A stretch of DNA of 64,000 nucleotides from assembly GCA_037444575.1 (NCBI GenBank), contig JBBIME010000003.1, positions 372,001 to 436,000 of the forward strand, given 5' to 3'. Of the stretch, positions 43,672 to 53,366 are shown piece after piece. The stretch's first letter is position 1. Each line of letters begins with the position of its first letter. The notes below the pieces were generated by a model. It had not been told where the DNA came from and ran no database searches. It saw only the letters and a list, made by a program, of their open reading frames with translations. Source of the stretch: Bacteriovorax sp037444575. Lineage in GTDB: Bacteria; Bdellovibrionota; Bacteriovoracia; Bacteriovoracales; Bacteriovoracaceae. Both the position numbers and the translations under genes were made by a program.

Positions 43672-44907
43672 ATGAAAGCTGACAACCAAAGAATCGTCAT
43701 AACTGGTATTGGACTAACAAGTCCAATGGGAAATAATTTAAGTGAATTTCGCGATGGCCTTTTAAATAATGGATCGGGAATTACTCATACAGAAATTCGC
43801 CATATGGGAGTTGTCGCCGCAGGTTTATGCAAATTTGACGAAACAAAATACCAGACTAAAAAAATGAGAAAGCGCGGAACAAGAGCTGGTGCTATTTCCA
43901 TCTATTGCGCAAATGAAGCTCTCGCTGACAGTGGAATCAACTTTGATTCTGTTGATAAAAATCGCGTTGGTGTTTATTTGGGAATCACTGAGCACGGTAA
44001 CGTTGAAACTGAAAATGAAATTCACGATCTCTACAATGTTCACAATAAGGATGTGGCCTTTTGGTCTCATCACCATAACCCTAGAACAGTAGCGAACAAT
44101 CCAGCGGGAGAAGTAACTCTCAATCTAGAAATCACCGGGCCTCACTACACTATTGGTGCCGCGTGCGCTGCTGGAAATTTGGGAATCATTCAAGGTGTGC
44201 AACAGCTTTTATTAGATGAAGTTGATGTTGCTTTTGCAGGAGGAATTTCTGAATCAACAGAAACATTTGGAATCTTTGCTGCTTTTAAAGCACAAGGAGC
44301 TTTAGGTCATCATGAAAACCCAGCAATGGCGACAAGACCTTTAGATATCAATCGAAATGGAATTGTTGTCTCTGAAGGCGGTGCTGTTTATGTGCTTGAA
44401 AGACTTTCAGACGCTAAATCTAGAAACGCAAAAATTTATGGAGAGATTATTGGGTATCACTCTAACAGTGATGCTAGTGATTTTGTTCTTCCAAATACAG
44501 AGCGCCAGATTGAATGCATGAAAATGGCAGTAAAAAAAGCAGGCATCACTCCTGATGAAGTAGATATTGTAAACATGCATGCAACAGGAACTCCTCAAGG
44601 CGATATTCAAGAATGCGAAGCTGTAAAAGCTGTTTTTGGTGAATGCAAAAATACTTATATAAACGCGACAAAAGGATTTATTGGTCACGCGATGGGAGCA
44701 GCTGGAGCATTAGAACTTGCTGGAAATATTCCAAGCTTTACTGATGGCTACATTCACCCATGTAAAAAAATAGAAAATCTTGATCCTCAGTGTGCAATGG
44801 CAAATTTGGTAAACGGGGAAAAAGTCGCTCACGACGTAAAAATTATTTTAAACAACTCATTTGGTATGCTTGGAATTAATTCCATTTTACTAATACAAAA
44901 ATATTAG
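43672..44907 (+). CDS. FabF-like beta-ketoacyl-ACP synthase
   Basis: This 411-residue protein is a KASII-type condensing enzyme with a complete catalytic set: C165 in GAACAAG, H303 in NMHATGTPQGD, K334 and H339 in NATKGFIGHAMG. It should elongate acyl-ACP chains. It sits in the ole operon directly before the ACP gene, so it probably builds the chain that OleA condenses. An unusual HHH stretch (133-135) differs from standard FabF. Substrate chain length cannot be predicted from sequence. Confidence 0.9.
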   Translation: MKADNQRIVITGIGLTSPMGNNLSEFRDGLLNNGSGITHTEIRHMGVVAAGLCKFDETKYQTKKMRKRGTRAGAISIYCANEALADSGINFDSVDKNRVGVYLGITEHGNVETENEIHDLYNVHNKDVAFWSHHHNPRTVANNPAGEVTLNLEITGPHYTIGAACAAGNLGIIQGVQQLLLDEVDVAFAGGISESTETFGIFAAFKAQGALGHHENPAMATRPLDINRNGIVVSEGGAVYVLERLSDAKSRNAKIYGEIIGYHSNSDASDFVLPNTERQIECMKMAVKKAGITPDEVDIVNMHATGTPQGDIQECEAVKAVFGECKNTYINATKGFIGHAMGAAGALELAGNIPSFTDGYIHPCKKIENLDPQCAMANLVNGEKVAHDVKIILNNSFGMLGINSILLIQKY

Positions 44908-44944
44908 ACCAAATATATAACTAAGTTTTTTTAAGGAGACTCTC

Positions 44945-45196
44945 ATGGTTAGTAACGAAGAAGTAAGAACAAAAGTTTTAGAAATCATTGCAGATATTGC
45001 TCTTGATGACGATGTAACGACAATTAAAGATGATGTTGCTCTAAGAGATCAACTAGATCTTGATTCTATGGATTTTTTAGATATCGTTATGGAATTAAAA
45101 AAACGCCATAAAATTGAAGTTCCACAAGAAGATTACACAAGACTAGCTTCAATGAAATCTTGTGTTGAATATCTTGCTCCAAAATTTAATGCCTAA
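44945..45196 (+). CDS. Acyl carrier protein
   Basis: This 83-residue ACP has the phosphopantetheine attachment serine S41 in LDLDSMDFLDIV, with DSM in place of the usual DSL. It lies between the FabF-like gene and the CrtI-like gene, so it is a dedicated carrier rather than the housekeeping AcpP. A strong ribosome-binding site (AAGGAGA) precedes it. Confidence 0.93.
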   Translation: MVSNEEVRTKVLEIIADIALDDDVTTIKDDVALRDQLDLDSMDFLDIVMELKKRHKIEVPQEDYTRLASMKSCVEYLAPKFNA

Positions 45197-45200
45197 TTAA

Positions 45201-46595
45201 ATGGCCCAAAAAGTTGATTGCGTAATTATTGGGGCCGGAATGAGCGGGCTTGCCGCTGGGATCCGGCTTTCAATGTTCAATAAGAAAATTGTCATTTTAG
45301 AAAAACACACTATCACAGGTGGACTCAATTCCTATTACTCTAGAGGGAAAAGAAAATTTGATGTGGGCCTGCATGCACTCACAAATTTTGTCTCTCCTGA
45401 AGACAGAGGCAGACCTTTTAATAAACTAATGAAACAGCTTAGAATTCCGTACTCGGAATTCAAGCTGTCACAACAAAACTATTCATTAATCCAGTTCCCA
45501 GACAAAAAATTAAAATTTACAAATGAAATAGAGTTTCTGATTGAAGATATCAACCGCCAATTTCCAGAGGAAATTGACGGTTTCCTTGGGCTTCTTAAAT
45601 ACATTCGTGATTTTAACGAAGTCAATTTAACCAACGAAACAGTGATGGCAAAATCTGTTGTTCGCAATTTCATCAAAGATGAATCTCTCATTGAAATGAT
45701 CTTCTGCCCCCTTCTTATCTATGGAAGTGCTTGGGAAAACGACATGGATTTTTCACAATTTGTCGTAATGTTTAAAAGCATTTTCCTTGAAGGATTTTCT
45801 CGCCCAGAAGGTGGAGTGAGAACGATTATTGATCTATTACTAAAAAAACTAAGCGCCAATGGCGGCGAAGTGAGATTTAAATCAGAAGTCACTCGAATCA
45901 TCTCTCAAAACGGAAAGATTAGTGCAGTTGAAGTCAATGGATCAGAAATCATTGAATGCGACTCAATCCTCTCTTCTATGGGACTTCCTGAGACGATGAA
46001 CGTACTGGATGAAAAGGCCGACAATCTCCCTCGCGTTGGAAATCTCTCTTTTACAGAAAGTATATTAATAGCAGATAAGAAACCACGAGATCTTGGTATT
46101 GATGCCACTATTATTTTCTATAACAATAGACCTGAATACCTCTATCAAAAACCGCAAACTCTCATTGACCGAGAAAGTGCTGTTGTGTGCTTTCCAAATA
46201 ATTTCCTGTATGACGATTACGATGAAGGAGTTTTTCGAGTTACCAATATCGCAAACTTTGATTTGTGGAATGAAGAACTCTTAAAATCAAAAGACAATTA
46301 CAAAGAAAAAAAGAATGAAGTTTTTAATCAGAGTTTATCTATTTTAAAAAAATGTGGATTAAACTCGAATTTTGAAATTTTATTTAAAGATATTTTTACA
46401 CCGACAACCATCAAGCGCTATACAGGCCATTTGGGCGGAACAGTCTATGGCTCTATTGATAAATCCAGAAATGGAACAACTCCCATTAATGGTCTTTATG
46501 TTTGTGGAACGGATCAAGGGTTCTTAGGAATTGTCGGATCGATGCTTTCGGGAATTTCAATGGCCAATCTTCATATCCTCCAGGAGGGATCATGA
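45201..46595 (+). CDS. CrtI-like (phytoene desaturase/carotene isomerase family) FAD oxidoreductase
   Basis: This 464-residue protein has an N-terminal FAD-binding GAGMSGLAAG (residues 11-20), ILEKHTITGGLNSYYSRGKRK and a C-terminal FAD segment GLYVCGTDQGFLGIVGSMLSG. This is the phytoene desaturase/CrtISO/retinol saturase superfamily. Because it lies between an ACP and oleA, its substrate may be an acyl chain rather than a carotenoid; it could desaturate, isomerise or saturate. It overlaps oleA by 4 bases (ATGA), implying coupled translation. No ribosome-binding site is clear at its own start. Confidence 0.85.
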   Translation: MAQKVDCVIIGAGMSGLAAGIRLSMFNKKIVILEKHTITGGLNSYYSRGKRKFDVGLHALTNFVSPEDRGRPFNKLMKQLRIPYSEFKLSQQNYSLIQFPDKKLKFTNEIEFLIEDINRQFPEEIDGFLGLLKYIRDFNEVNLTNETVMAKSVVRNFIKDESLIEMIFCPLLIYGSAWENDMDFSQFVVMFKSIFLEGFSRPEGGVRTIIDLLLKKLSANGGEVRFKSEVTRIISQNGKISAVEVNGSEIIECDSILSSMGLPETMNVLDEKADNLPRVGNLSFTESILIADKKPRDLGIDATIIFYNNRPEYLYQKPQTLIDRESAVVCFPNNFLYDDYDEGVFRVTNIANFDLWNEELLKSKDNYKEKKNEVFNQSLSILKKCGLNSNFEILFKDIFTPTTIKRYTGHLGGTVYGSIDKSRNGTTPINGLYVCGTDQGFLGIVGSMLSGISMANLHILQEGS

Positions 46596-47623
46596 AATTT
46601 AATAATGTAGTGATTGAATCATGGGCCTATGACATCTCAGACGATTTAATGGCTTCTGATAAAATTGAACAACGCTTATCTCCCCTTTATCAGAAGCTAA
46701 AACTTCCTGAGGGAAGACTGGAGTTGATGACAGGAATTAAGGCAAGAAGAGTCTGGCCATTAGGAACAAAACCCAGCGATCTTTCAACAAATGCGGCCAA
46801 TAAATTATTTTTGAAGTCTAAAGTTAGTATTGAAGATGTTGATCTTCTTATTCACGCTTCAGTCTGTAGAGACTTTTTAGAACCAGCGACAGCATCAGTG
46901 GTTCACGCAAACTTAGGGCTTTCAAGAAAGGCGATGATCTTTGATCTCTCAAACGCTTGCCTTGGTGTCATCAACGCTTTAGTTGTTGCTGGATCAATGA
47001 TTGAACAAGGGACTATTAAATCTGCCTTGATTGTAAGTGGAGAAAATGGTGGACCACTTTTAGAGAGCACCATTAACGAGCTTCTAACAAATCCAAATAT
47101 CGATCGAAAAAATATAAAAAAATATATCGCCAATTTAACAATTGGATCTGCTGCAACAGCATTTCTGATTACTCATAGAGATTTAAGTCCCAATTCCCCT
47201 TCTATTTTAGGTGGAGCAGTTGAAACGGACTCAAGTGCTAATCATCTCTGCCGAGGAGATGGCAATACCCACTCTTTGGTTATGGAAACAGATTCAGAAG
47301 AGCTATTAAAATATGGAGTGAGTCTAGCGAAATCAACCTGGCAAAAATTATTGCAAGAGCTTTCCTGGACAAATAATACGCCTGATTTGGTTCTTACTCA
47401 TCAAGTAGGAACTGCTCATGAAAAATTATCTCTAGAATCTTTAGAGTTAACTCATAAAAAAACTTATAAGACTTATCCCTTTTTAGGAAATACAGGCTCA
47501 AGTGCTCTTCCTGTCACTTTGATGATGGCAGAAGAAGAAGGCCATATTAAAAAAGGCGATTCAATTGCTCTTCTTGGAATTGGTTCAGGATTAAGCTCAA
47601 TCATGTTAGGAGTAAAGTGGTGA
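46592..47623 (+). CDS. oleA: OleA: head-to-head acyl condensing enzyme
   Basis: This 343-residue thiolase-fold protein has the OleA-type active site: Cys123 in NACLG, Glu97 in LEPATAS, His270 in THQVG and Asn300 in GNTGSS. OleA joins two fatty acyl-CoAs (or acyl-ACPs) into a 2-alkyl-3-oxoalkanoic acid in long-chain olefin synthesis. AGGAGG lies 5 bases before the ATG, which fixes the start; an earlier in-frame start would be inside the CrtI-like gene. It is followed by oleB, oleC and oleD. Confidence 0.9.
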   Translation: MKFNNVVIESWAYDISDDLMASDKIEQRLSPLYQKLKLPEGRLELMTGIKARRVWPLGTKPSDLSTNAANKLFLKSKVSIEDVDLLIHASVCRDFLEPATASVVHANLGLSRKAMIFDLSNACLGVINALVVAGSMIEQGTIKSALIVSGENGGPLLESTINELLTNPNIDRKNIKKYIANLTIGSAATAFLITHRDLSPNSPSILGGAVETDSSANHLCRGDGNTHSLVMETDSEELLKYGVSLAKSTWQKLLQELSWTNNTPDLVLTHQVGTAHEKLSLESLELTHKKTYKTYPFLGNTGSSALPVTLMMAEEEGHIKKGDSIALLGIGSGLSSIMLGVKW

Positions 47624-48483
47624 TAACAATTCCCGAAGAATTAAAAAGCGAATACCCATTTAAGTCACACTTTCTTCCCATTGGAAAAAATAATCTTCAT
47701 TATGTAGACGAAGGACAAGGCGAAGTGATTCTCATGCTTCATGGAAATCCAACTTGGTCTTTTTTCTATAGAAATCTTACAAAATATTTTTCTAAAAACT
47801 TTAGAGTTATCGTTCCAGATCACATGGGGTGTGGCCTTTCAAGTAAGCCTCAGGATTATGAATATCTTTTAAAAACTCATATTGATAATCTCTGCTTATT
47901 GGTCGAAAAATTAAATTTATCAAATATCACTCTTATCGTTCATGATTGGGGTGGCGCCATCGGAATGGGGCTAGCGACACGATACCCTCACCTCATCAAA
48001 AAAATGGTCGTGATGAATACGGCAGCTTTTAGATCAATTGAAATTCCGGCGCGAATTAATATTTTAAGAAACCCGGTTGGCGAATGGTTTATTAGACAGT
48101 TTAATGGATTTGCTGGCCCTGCTACATTTATGGCCACAAAAAAAGGATTAACTCCTCTAGTAAAAAAAGGATTTGTTCTTCCCTATCAAGATTTTGAATC
48201 ACGAATAGCAACCGCCAAATTTGTTCAAGATATCCCGATGAGTGAATCTCATCCGACTTATGAAACATTAAAAGATATTGAAGAAAAATTGAAAACGATT
48301 AAGGCACCAGTACTTCTTCTTTGGGGCGAAAAAGATTTTTGCTTTACAATGAATTTTCAAAAAAGATGGCTCGAATTTTTTCCAAATGCTAAAGCGATTA
48401 CTTATCCAAAAGCTGGCCATTACTTAATCGAAGATGAAAAAAATGCTGTCATTGGTGAGATTGAAAATTTTTTAAAGGATTAA
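47620..48483 (+). CDS. oleB: OleB: alpha/beta hydrolase (beta-lactone decarboxylase)
   Basis: This 287-residue alpha/beta hydrolase of haloalkane-dehalogenase type has the nucleophile D109 in HDWGG, HGNPTW at 41-46 and a C-terminal catalytic His in AGHYL. OleB decarboxylates the beta-lactone made by OleC to a cis-olefin. I chose GTG at 47620: AGGAG lies 6 bases before it. The start overlaps the oleA stop by 4 bases. Confidence 0.88.
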   Translation: MITIPEELKSEYPFKSHFLPIGKNNLHYVDEGQGEVILMLHGNPTWSFFYRNLTKYFSKNFRVIVPDHMGCGLSSKPQDYEYLLKTHIDNLCLLVEKLNLSNITLIVHDWGGAIGMGLATRYPHLIKKMVVMNTAAFRSIEIPARINILRNPVGEWFIRQFNGFAGPATFMATKKGLTPLVKKGFVLPYQDFESRIATAKFVQDIPMSESHPTYETLKDIEEKLKTIKAPVLLLWGEKDFCFTMNFQKRWLEFFPNAKAITYPKAGHYLIEDEKNAVIGEIENFLKD

Positions 48484-48487
48484 TTTT

Positions 48488-50134
48488 GTGAATATCGCGT
48501 CCAGGCTTACTCAAAATGCTAAAACATTTCCCGACAAGAAGGCCGTGGTTTTTCCTCATTTTAATAAACGCACTCACAAATACGATTACAACTCACTTAC
48601 CTTCAAAGAACTTGAAATTCTCTCTAATAAATTTGCCATTGGTCTATCTGCGCTTGGTTTAAAAAAAGGAGATCGAACTCTTCTTTTTTTACGTCCAAGC
48701 CTGGATTTTCCGGCCATGACATTTGCTCTTTTTAAATTAGGAGTCATTCCTGTTTTTATCGATCCAGGAATGGGAAAAAATAATCTTCTAAAATGTATAA
48801 AAGAATCTAATCCTGTTGCCCTTATCAGCGAATCTGAAATTCATTTCATCAAATATTTCTATCGGGATACTTTTAAGACTCTCAAAATCAACGTGACAGC
48901 AGGAAGTTTTACCTGGGGAAAAATGAAGAGCTTAAAAGCTCTAAAAAATCAGAAGATTCAAAGTTTCACTGCTTCAACAATTGATCCATCAGATACTGCC
49001 GCGATCCTCTTTACATCAGGAGGAACAGGAACACCTAAAGGTGTTGTTTACACTCATCAAATTTTTGATCATCAAACAACTCTCTTGCAGGAAATTTTTA
49101 ATCTTTCAATTAATGATATCGACATGCCGGGTTTTCCTCTCTTTTCTCTTTTTACAATTGCAATGGGTTTAACTAGCAGTATTCCAGATATGGACCCATC
49201 TAAACCAGGAAATTGCAATCCAGAAAAGTTAGTTCAAAATATAAAGGATCAAAAACCGACATTTGTTGCTGGCTCTCCGGCCATTTGGGAGAGAGTTGCT
49301 GACTATTGTACGAAAAACGATATCACTCTTCCAAGTATAAAATATGTTGTTATGTTTGGAGCTCCTGTTTCAACGAAGCTTCATTTAAAATTTAAACCTC
49401 TTCTTCCCAATGGAACAACTTATACTCCCTATGGCGCAACGGAGGCCCTTCCAATAGCTAATATTTCAGGTGATTTTATTTTAAAAAATACGGCCCACCT
49501 TTCAGAAGAAGGCCATGGGACGTGTGTGGGATTACCTGCTCCTGGTGTAGACATTAAAATTATTAAATCAACAAATGATGTCGTGTCTAAGTTAACTCCA
49601 GAAATAATGCTTCCCAAAAATACTGTTGGGGAAATTATTGTCAAAGGGATAGCGGTCACCAAAGAATATATGGATCTCCCTGATAAAACTCGCGAAGCAA
49701 AGATTGATGATGAGAATGGAACTTTTTGGCATCGAATGGGTGATGTTGGTTATATCGACAACAAAGGCTATCTCTGGTTTTGTGGAAGAAAATCTCATCA
49801 AGTTGAAACAGAAAAGGGTGTGCTTTACCCTATCCCATGTGAAGCAATTTTCAATCGTCATCCAGCAGTTAAACGATCTGCTCTTGTTGGATTAGGAATT
49901 CCTGGTAAACAAATCCCCGCCATTGTAATAGAGAGAAAAGACGGTCACTATCTTTCTGGAAAAAGTCGATCTATTTTTGAAAGTGAGCTTTTGGCCCTAG
50001 CAAAAAAATATCCTCATACAAAAGATATTCAAAAAATTTATATCAGTCGCGTTTTTCCTGTAGATGTCCGCCACAATATCAAAATTGATCGATTAAAATT
50101 AAAAGAAGAAATTGAAAGACATGAACAAAACTAA
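48488..50134 (+). CDS. oleC: OleC: AMP-dependent beta-lactone synthetase
   Basis: This 548-residue ANL-superfamily enzyme has the ATP loop FTSGGTGTPKG (175-185), YTPYGATEALPI and the hinge GYLWFCGRKSHQVET. OleC converts the 2-alkyl-3-hydroxy acid to a beta-lactone using ATP. The start is GTG, 4 bases after oleB ends. It is in the standard oleABCD order. Confidence 0.9.
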   Translation: MNIASRLTQNAKTFPDKKAVVFPHFNKRTHKYDYNSLTFKELEILSNKFAIGLSALGLKKGDRTLLFLRPSLDFPAMTFALFKLGVIPVFIDPGMGKNNLLKCIKESNPVALISESEIHFIKYFYRDTFKTLKINVTAGSFTWGKMKSLKALKNQKIQSFTASTIDPSDTAAILFTSGGTGTPKGVVYTHQIFDHQTTLLQEIFNLSINDIDMPGFPLFSLFTIAMGLTSSIPDMDPSKPGNCNPEKLVQNIKDQKPTFVAGSPAIWERVADYCTKNDITLPSIKYVVMFGAPVSTKLHLKFKPLLPNGTTYTPYGATEALPIANISGDFILKNTAHLSEEGHGTCVGLPAPGVDIKIIKSTNDVVSKLTPEIMLPKNTVGEIIVKGIAVTKEYMDLPDKTREAKIDDENGTFWHRMGDVGYIDNKGYLWFCGRKSHQVETEKGVLYPIPCEAIFNRHPAVKRSALVGLGIPGKQIPAIVIERKDGHYLSGKSRSIFESELLALAKKYPHTKDIQKIYISRVFPVDVRHNIKIDRLKLKEEIERHEQN

Positions 50135-51107
50135 AGTATTGATAACTGGAGCAGGTGGATTTCTTGGCAGTTATATTGCCAAAAAATTATCTCTTAATTC
50201 AAACTATGAAATCTATAGTTTCTCTCGTTCTCATTACCCAAAGTTAAAAGAATTGGGTGTAATTGAACGCACTGGTGATTTAAAAAATTATTTCGATATT
50301 AAAAAAGCACTCGTAGGAATGGATGCTGTCATTCACACTGCCTCAATGGTTGGTATGTGGGGGCGCTATGAAGATTTCTTTCAAACTAATGTTGAAGGAA
50401 CTGAAAATATTTTAAAAGCGATGAAGGAACTAGGAATTAAGAAATTAGTTTACACCAGTACACCAAGCGTTGCTTTTGGAAATCAGAGTCTTTGTGGAGT
50501 TGATGAATCAACTCCCTATCCAGAAAACTATCTCTCTTACTATGCCAAGACCAAATCAATTGCTGAAAAAATGGTTTTAAATGCTAATAGCAGCGAACTA
50601 TCAACTGTTGCTTTAAGGCCGCATCTCATCTTTGGCCCAGGAGATTTAAACCTCGTTCCACGGGTTATTGAGGCCCAGAAAAAAGGTCGTCTCAAAATTG
50701 TGGGCGATGGTGAAAACCTTGTCGATGTCACTTACGTAGAAAACGCCGCTGATGCTCATATCATGGCCTTGGAAAAACTAACTCCTAATCATCCTATCGC
50801 CGGCAAGGCGTATTTTTTAGGGCAAGGCCCTATAAAACTCTGGGATTTTACCAATAAGATTTTAATTCGATCCGGCCTTCCGCCAGTGACTAAAAAAATG
50901 CCATTGAAAAAAGCATATACCATCGGATATTTCATTGAGTTAGTGCTTAAAACGTTAAGAATCTACAATGTCCATCCACCGATGACTCGTTTTGTATCTC
51001 TTCAATTGGGAACTTCTCATTATTTTAGTCATAAAAATCTAGAGCACGATTTAGGATTTAAACCGGCCATATCCATTGAAGAAGGAATTGAGAAGCTGTT
51101 TTCTTAA
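50121..51107 (+). CDS. oleD: OleD: NADPH-dependent 2-alkyl-3-oxoalkanoate reductase
   Basis: This 328-residue extended SDR has TGAGGFLG at 9-16 and the YxxxK pair Y141/K145 (SYYAKTK). OleD reduces the beta-keto acid from OleA. I chose ATG at 50121; its start overlaps the end of oleC by 14 bases. It ends exactly against the stop of the convergent gene (51107/51108), so no intrinsic terminator fits between them. Confidence 0.9.
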   Translation: MNKTKVLITGAGGFLGSYIAKKLSLNSNYEIYSFSRSHYPKLKELGVIERTGDLKNYFDIKKALVGMDAVIHTASMVGMWGRYEDFFQTNVEGTENILKAMKELGIKKLVYTSTPSVAFGNQSLCGVDESTPYPENYLSYYAKTKSIAEKMVLNANSSELSTVALRPHLIFGPGDLNLVPRVIEAQKKGRLKIVGDGENLVDVTYVENAADAHIMALEKLTPNHPIAGKAYFLGQGPIKLWDFTNKILIRSGLPPVTKKMPLKKAYTIGYFIELVLKTLRIYNVHPPMTRFVSLQLGTSHYFSHKNLEHDLGFKPAISIEEGIEKLFS

Positions 51108-53210
51108 TTATTGATCAATAACAACAGATGCTGGAGATCTCAAGTTCTCTTGGCGCATGAAGTGATCAACAACTCCAAGACCTTTAAATTCTCCTTCATG
51201 AAACGTCGTTGTGAAATCTCGTCCATCGGCAGTTTGTGCATCGAAATTCCCGTAAAAGAAAACATTCTGTGTACCGAAGAGATTTTGGTAATCTGTTTTC
51301 GTGTACGAGGTATTTACAATATTAGTTGAAAAGTTTTTCAAAGTCCAAAGAGGAATCTCTACCCAATCTTCTCTATCTTTATAAGTAACTTGTGAAAGAC
51401 AACTTTTTAAGAAAGCTCTTTTTTTAGATGGTGAGAAAAAATATCTCTTTGATTTTGACTCACATGAATTAATAACAACGGCAGTTACTTTATCATGGGA
51501 AAGATCTTTAAAGTAATTGATGTAATCATTTTGCAAAGAGCGACGGCAGTTATCAAAAAGATTTCTAAAATTAAAAAATTTGTTTCTGGGAAACTCATTG
51601 CAAAGAGTATTTAGGTGATCAAAGACGCCTCCCACACTCTGAGAATTTAAATATCGTATCCCCTCTAAATTAACCTCATATTTACCAGTGATTAAAAATG
51701 GAGCTGTTAAGCTTTCTCTTTTAACCATTTCAATGGCAAGCGGATCTACGTTTGAATAATGAGATAAAAGATAGACTGCGCGATCGAGGTATTTTTTCCC
51801 GCTCATTCCCGTACTTTTTTTGGTATTAAATTCAGCGTTAAATGTAAGCGACAATTTTTGTTCATTGTCTTTAATGTTTAGGTCTTCGTGATTTTCCAAA
51901 AGATTTTTTTCGCTATCATATTCTATGGTAACTCGTTTTGTATCGCTGGCCAGTTTAGCAGCACTTGCTTCGGTATTAGTAATGGCGTAGATAACACTAG
52001 CAAACAATCGTGACATAAAGTCTTCTGTGTATTTAACTTTCTCAAAGTAATGTCTGAAAAAGTTTTTAACTCTCCCGTTTGTTGTCACTTCTATTTGTTG
52101 AGTTTTTGAACTTTTAGCTCCGCCAAGAAGAAGAAAGTTATATTTGTGATTCACTGTTTGGGCGATTTTCTTTTCCTCAGAAATTACATAAGGAGCAAGA
52201 ATATTTAAATCCCCTTCACGATTTTTAAGAAGTTGACTGATCTCCATTGCAACGGGATTGCCTGGAACCATTTCACGAAGATCATTCTGTCTAATATTGA
52301 GATAAATTTTATAACTTGAAGAGAGCTCGTAACTAAATTCATATGAAAATAAAGTAATGCGCAAGATTTTTAAAAAATCTGCTTGTACCCCGACGGAGAG
52401 TCCAGTCATTGCAGATTTTGATTTCTCATAAGAGAAATGAATCTCATCTCCTCCTCCTGTAGTGCTTGGAGTAGATACAACTTCAACTTTAGCTAGCTTT
52501 GTAAACTTCGCAAGCACTCCGCCCATTGCATTGATACCAGTATATAGAGGGGCAGAGACAATTCCTCCCATCTTCATAGAGAGGGAGTCTTCTTTGAAAA
52601 TCAATTCGTTTGAACTTAAATTTGCAATGTTATTAAATTGCATGGCCGCAAACGGTAGGAATAATTTTTCAAAATGAGTTGTAAGCCCTTCTTCGTAAGT
52701 TGCAGCAAAGTGAACCCATGTAAAAGATCTTTTAAAGACAATTCCAGCAAATGCGGCCAGATTTTGTTGGCTTATATCAATAATCTTTTGGTCTTTTAGA
52801 TTTGAGAGAACTCTAGAAGCATCGATGTAGATAGAAAATGTATCTGTTACAATCCAGCGTTTAGCATCAAATAAATCGGGAGCTAGAGATCGATCAGCAC
52901 TGATAGAAAAATCAACAAATGGTCTTCTGTAAGTAAGCCCAATACTATTTAGGCCTCCAGTTACAGTAGTCGTGCGGTTAGAAAGAACTCTTTGGGCCTC
53001 TCTCTTTCCGATATGTTCGTACTCTTGGTTCATTTCATCCAAGATCTGCTGATATAAATTATTTCCGGAATTTGTTGAATTAATTAGCCCTTGCGGATCA
53101 GTTAGACTTAGATAATTGAACGCAGATTGAGAAGATTGTGCACGAACGTTTGCGACATTGAAAAACGCTAGAATAACAATCAAACCGAAATGTAAAAGAT
53201 TGTGCTTCAT
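51108..53210 (-). CDS. Large secreted hypothetical protein, 700 aa
   Basis: A signal peptide (LLHFGLIVILAFFNVANVRAQ) is followed by a long region with many beta-strand-like segments (KFEVNLEGIRYL and similar) and a C-terminal part with four cysteines. It lacks an enzyme motif that I recognise. It could be an outer-membrane or surface protein, perhaps a transport or binding partner for the hydrocarbon genes next door, but that is only a neighbourhood guess. It ends adjacent to oleD. Confidence 0.55.
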   Translation of the reverse strand: MKHNLLHFGLIVILAFFNVANVRAQSSQSAFNYLSLTDPQGLINSTNSGNNLYQQILDEMNQEYEHIGKREAQRVLSNRTTTVTGGLNSIGLTYRRPFVDFSISADRSLAPDLFDAKRWIVTDTFSIYIDASRVLSNLKDQKIIDISQQNLAAFAGIVFKRSFTWVHFAATYEEGLTTHFEKLFLPFAAMQFNNIANLSSNELIFKEDSLSMKMGGIVSAPLYTGINAMGGVLAKFTKLAKVEVVSTPSTTGGGDEIHFSYEKSKSAMTGLSVGVQADFLKILRITLFSYEFSYELSSSYKIYLNIRQNDLREMVPGNPVAMEISQLLKNREGDLNILAPYVISEEKKIAQTVNHKYNFLLLGGAKSSKTQQIEVTTNGRVKNFFRHYFEKVKYTEDFMSRLFASVIYAITNTEASAAKLASDTKRVTIEYDSEKNLLENHEDLNIKDNEQKLSLTFNAEFNTKKSTGMSGKKYLDRAVYLLSHYSNVDPLAIEMVKRESLTAPFLITGKYEVNLEGIRYLNSQSVGGVFDHLNTLCNEFPRNKFFNFRNLFDNCRRSLQNDYINYFKDLSHDKVTAVVINSCESKSKRYFFSPSKKRAFLKSCLSQVTYKDREDWVEIPLWTLKNFSTNIVNTSYTKTDYQNLFGTQNVFFYGNFDAQTADGRDFTTTFHEGEFKGLGVVDHFMRQENLRSPASVVIDQ

Positions 53211-53330
53211 AATGATCTTTGCCTCTAGCCGCCATTCTATAAAGACTCATCGGTTTCCCCTAATGAAAACTTGACCATTTTGGTATTCATTACTTAGCTT
53301 TTGAATCACAGGAAAAAGTGCCACAAATAT

Positions 53331-53358
53331 TTCTCAATGCCCTTTAACCTGCTAGAAT
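53331..53358 (+). promoter_or_regulatory. Candidate promoter of the 53367 gene (leaderless type)
   Basis: TTCTCA (53331-53336) and TAGAAT (53353-53358) are separated by 16 bases. The -10 ends 8 bases before the ATG at 53367. Confidence 0.45.
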
Positions 53359-53366
53359 ATTTAAAT

